From Bacteroidales bacterium Bact_23 (GTDB lineage Bacteria; Bacteroidota; Bacteroidia; Bacteroidales; Lentimicrobiaceae): a stretch of 5,989 bases of DNA. The notes beneath the pieces are model-generated. The model searched no databases. It saw only the letters and a list, made by a program, of their open reading frames with translations, and was not told the origin of the DNA. Location: positions 1-5,989 of the forward strand of contig LUZO01000305.1 in NCBI GenBank assembly GCA_001603685.1, given 5' to 3'. This document shows positions 5,909-5,989 of this stretch, in pieces. Made by a program: the position numbers and the translations under genes. How positions within the stretch are numbered: position 1 is the stretch's first letter; each line of letters starts with the position of its first letter.

Positions 5909-5989
5909 GTGAAGAAATTCAGATCTGGGACGAATTAAATAGCCTGATTCTCACATAATTTAATCCGTTGATCTCCATCATTATACTAC

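Noticed and set aside
5495..5958. Overlapping frames on both strands over the 5' part of the pseudouridine synthase gene (5614-5958 plus, 5495-5824 minus)
   Set aside because: They are by-products of the Lys/Gly/Pro-rich low-complexity coding sequence in the true frame.
5909..5989. Start of a divergent plus-strand gene at the right edge
   Set aside because: No plus-strand TAnnTTTG box or credible start codon with a following open frame is visible in these 81 bases.

Overview
The window looks like chromosomal DNA from a member of the Bacteroidota, probably class Bacteroidia. The evidence is a large secreted multidomain protein of the choice-of-anchor-L/SprB-repeat/HYR-like type, an S4-domain pseudouridine synthase with a long basic low-complexity N-terminal extension, two TAnnTTTG-type -7 promoter boxes, and A-rich rather than Shine-Dalgarno leaders. 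The genus cannot be told from the sequence alone. Both genes are on the minus strand. There is no tRNA, rRNA, CRISPR array, insertion sequence or integrase.

Positions 1-4303 (minus) hold the first 1434 codons of a giant surface or secreted protein that runs off the left edge with no stop codon and no frameshift. In protein order it has a signal peptide, a choice-of-anchor-L domain, a Calx-beta-like segment, a SprB repeat, three PKD/Ig-like domains, a second SprB repeat, a divergent HYR-like unit and an array of HYR-like units of exactly 80 residues (240 bp). Six units are complete and a seventh is cut by the window edge. The units fall into two alternating classes that differ in where they carry one of their cysteines; this is the most interesting pattern in the window.

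Positions 4304-4799 are intergenic. Reading leftward in the direction of transcription, they contain the intrinsic terminator of the upstream gene, an unremarkable stretch, overlapping inverted repeats that may be an operator, a well-formed Bacteroidota promoter with an inverted repeat around its -33 element, and a long leader of about 215 nt with a small hairpin.

Positions 4800-5882 (minus) encode a complete RsuA/RluB-family rRNA pseudouridine synthase, preceded by a TAAATTTG box and followed by a strong terminator. The rightmost 107 bases contain its promoter and no recognisable gene. The two genes are separately transcribed, and nothing in the sequence links their functions: one is housekeeping rRNA modification, the other an accessory cell-surface protein. 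I see no wholly new system, but the surface protein's repeat organisation and promoter region deserve a closer look.
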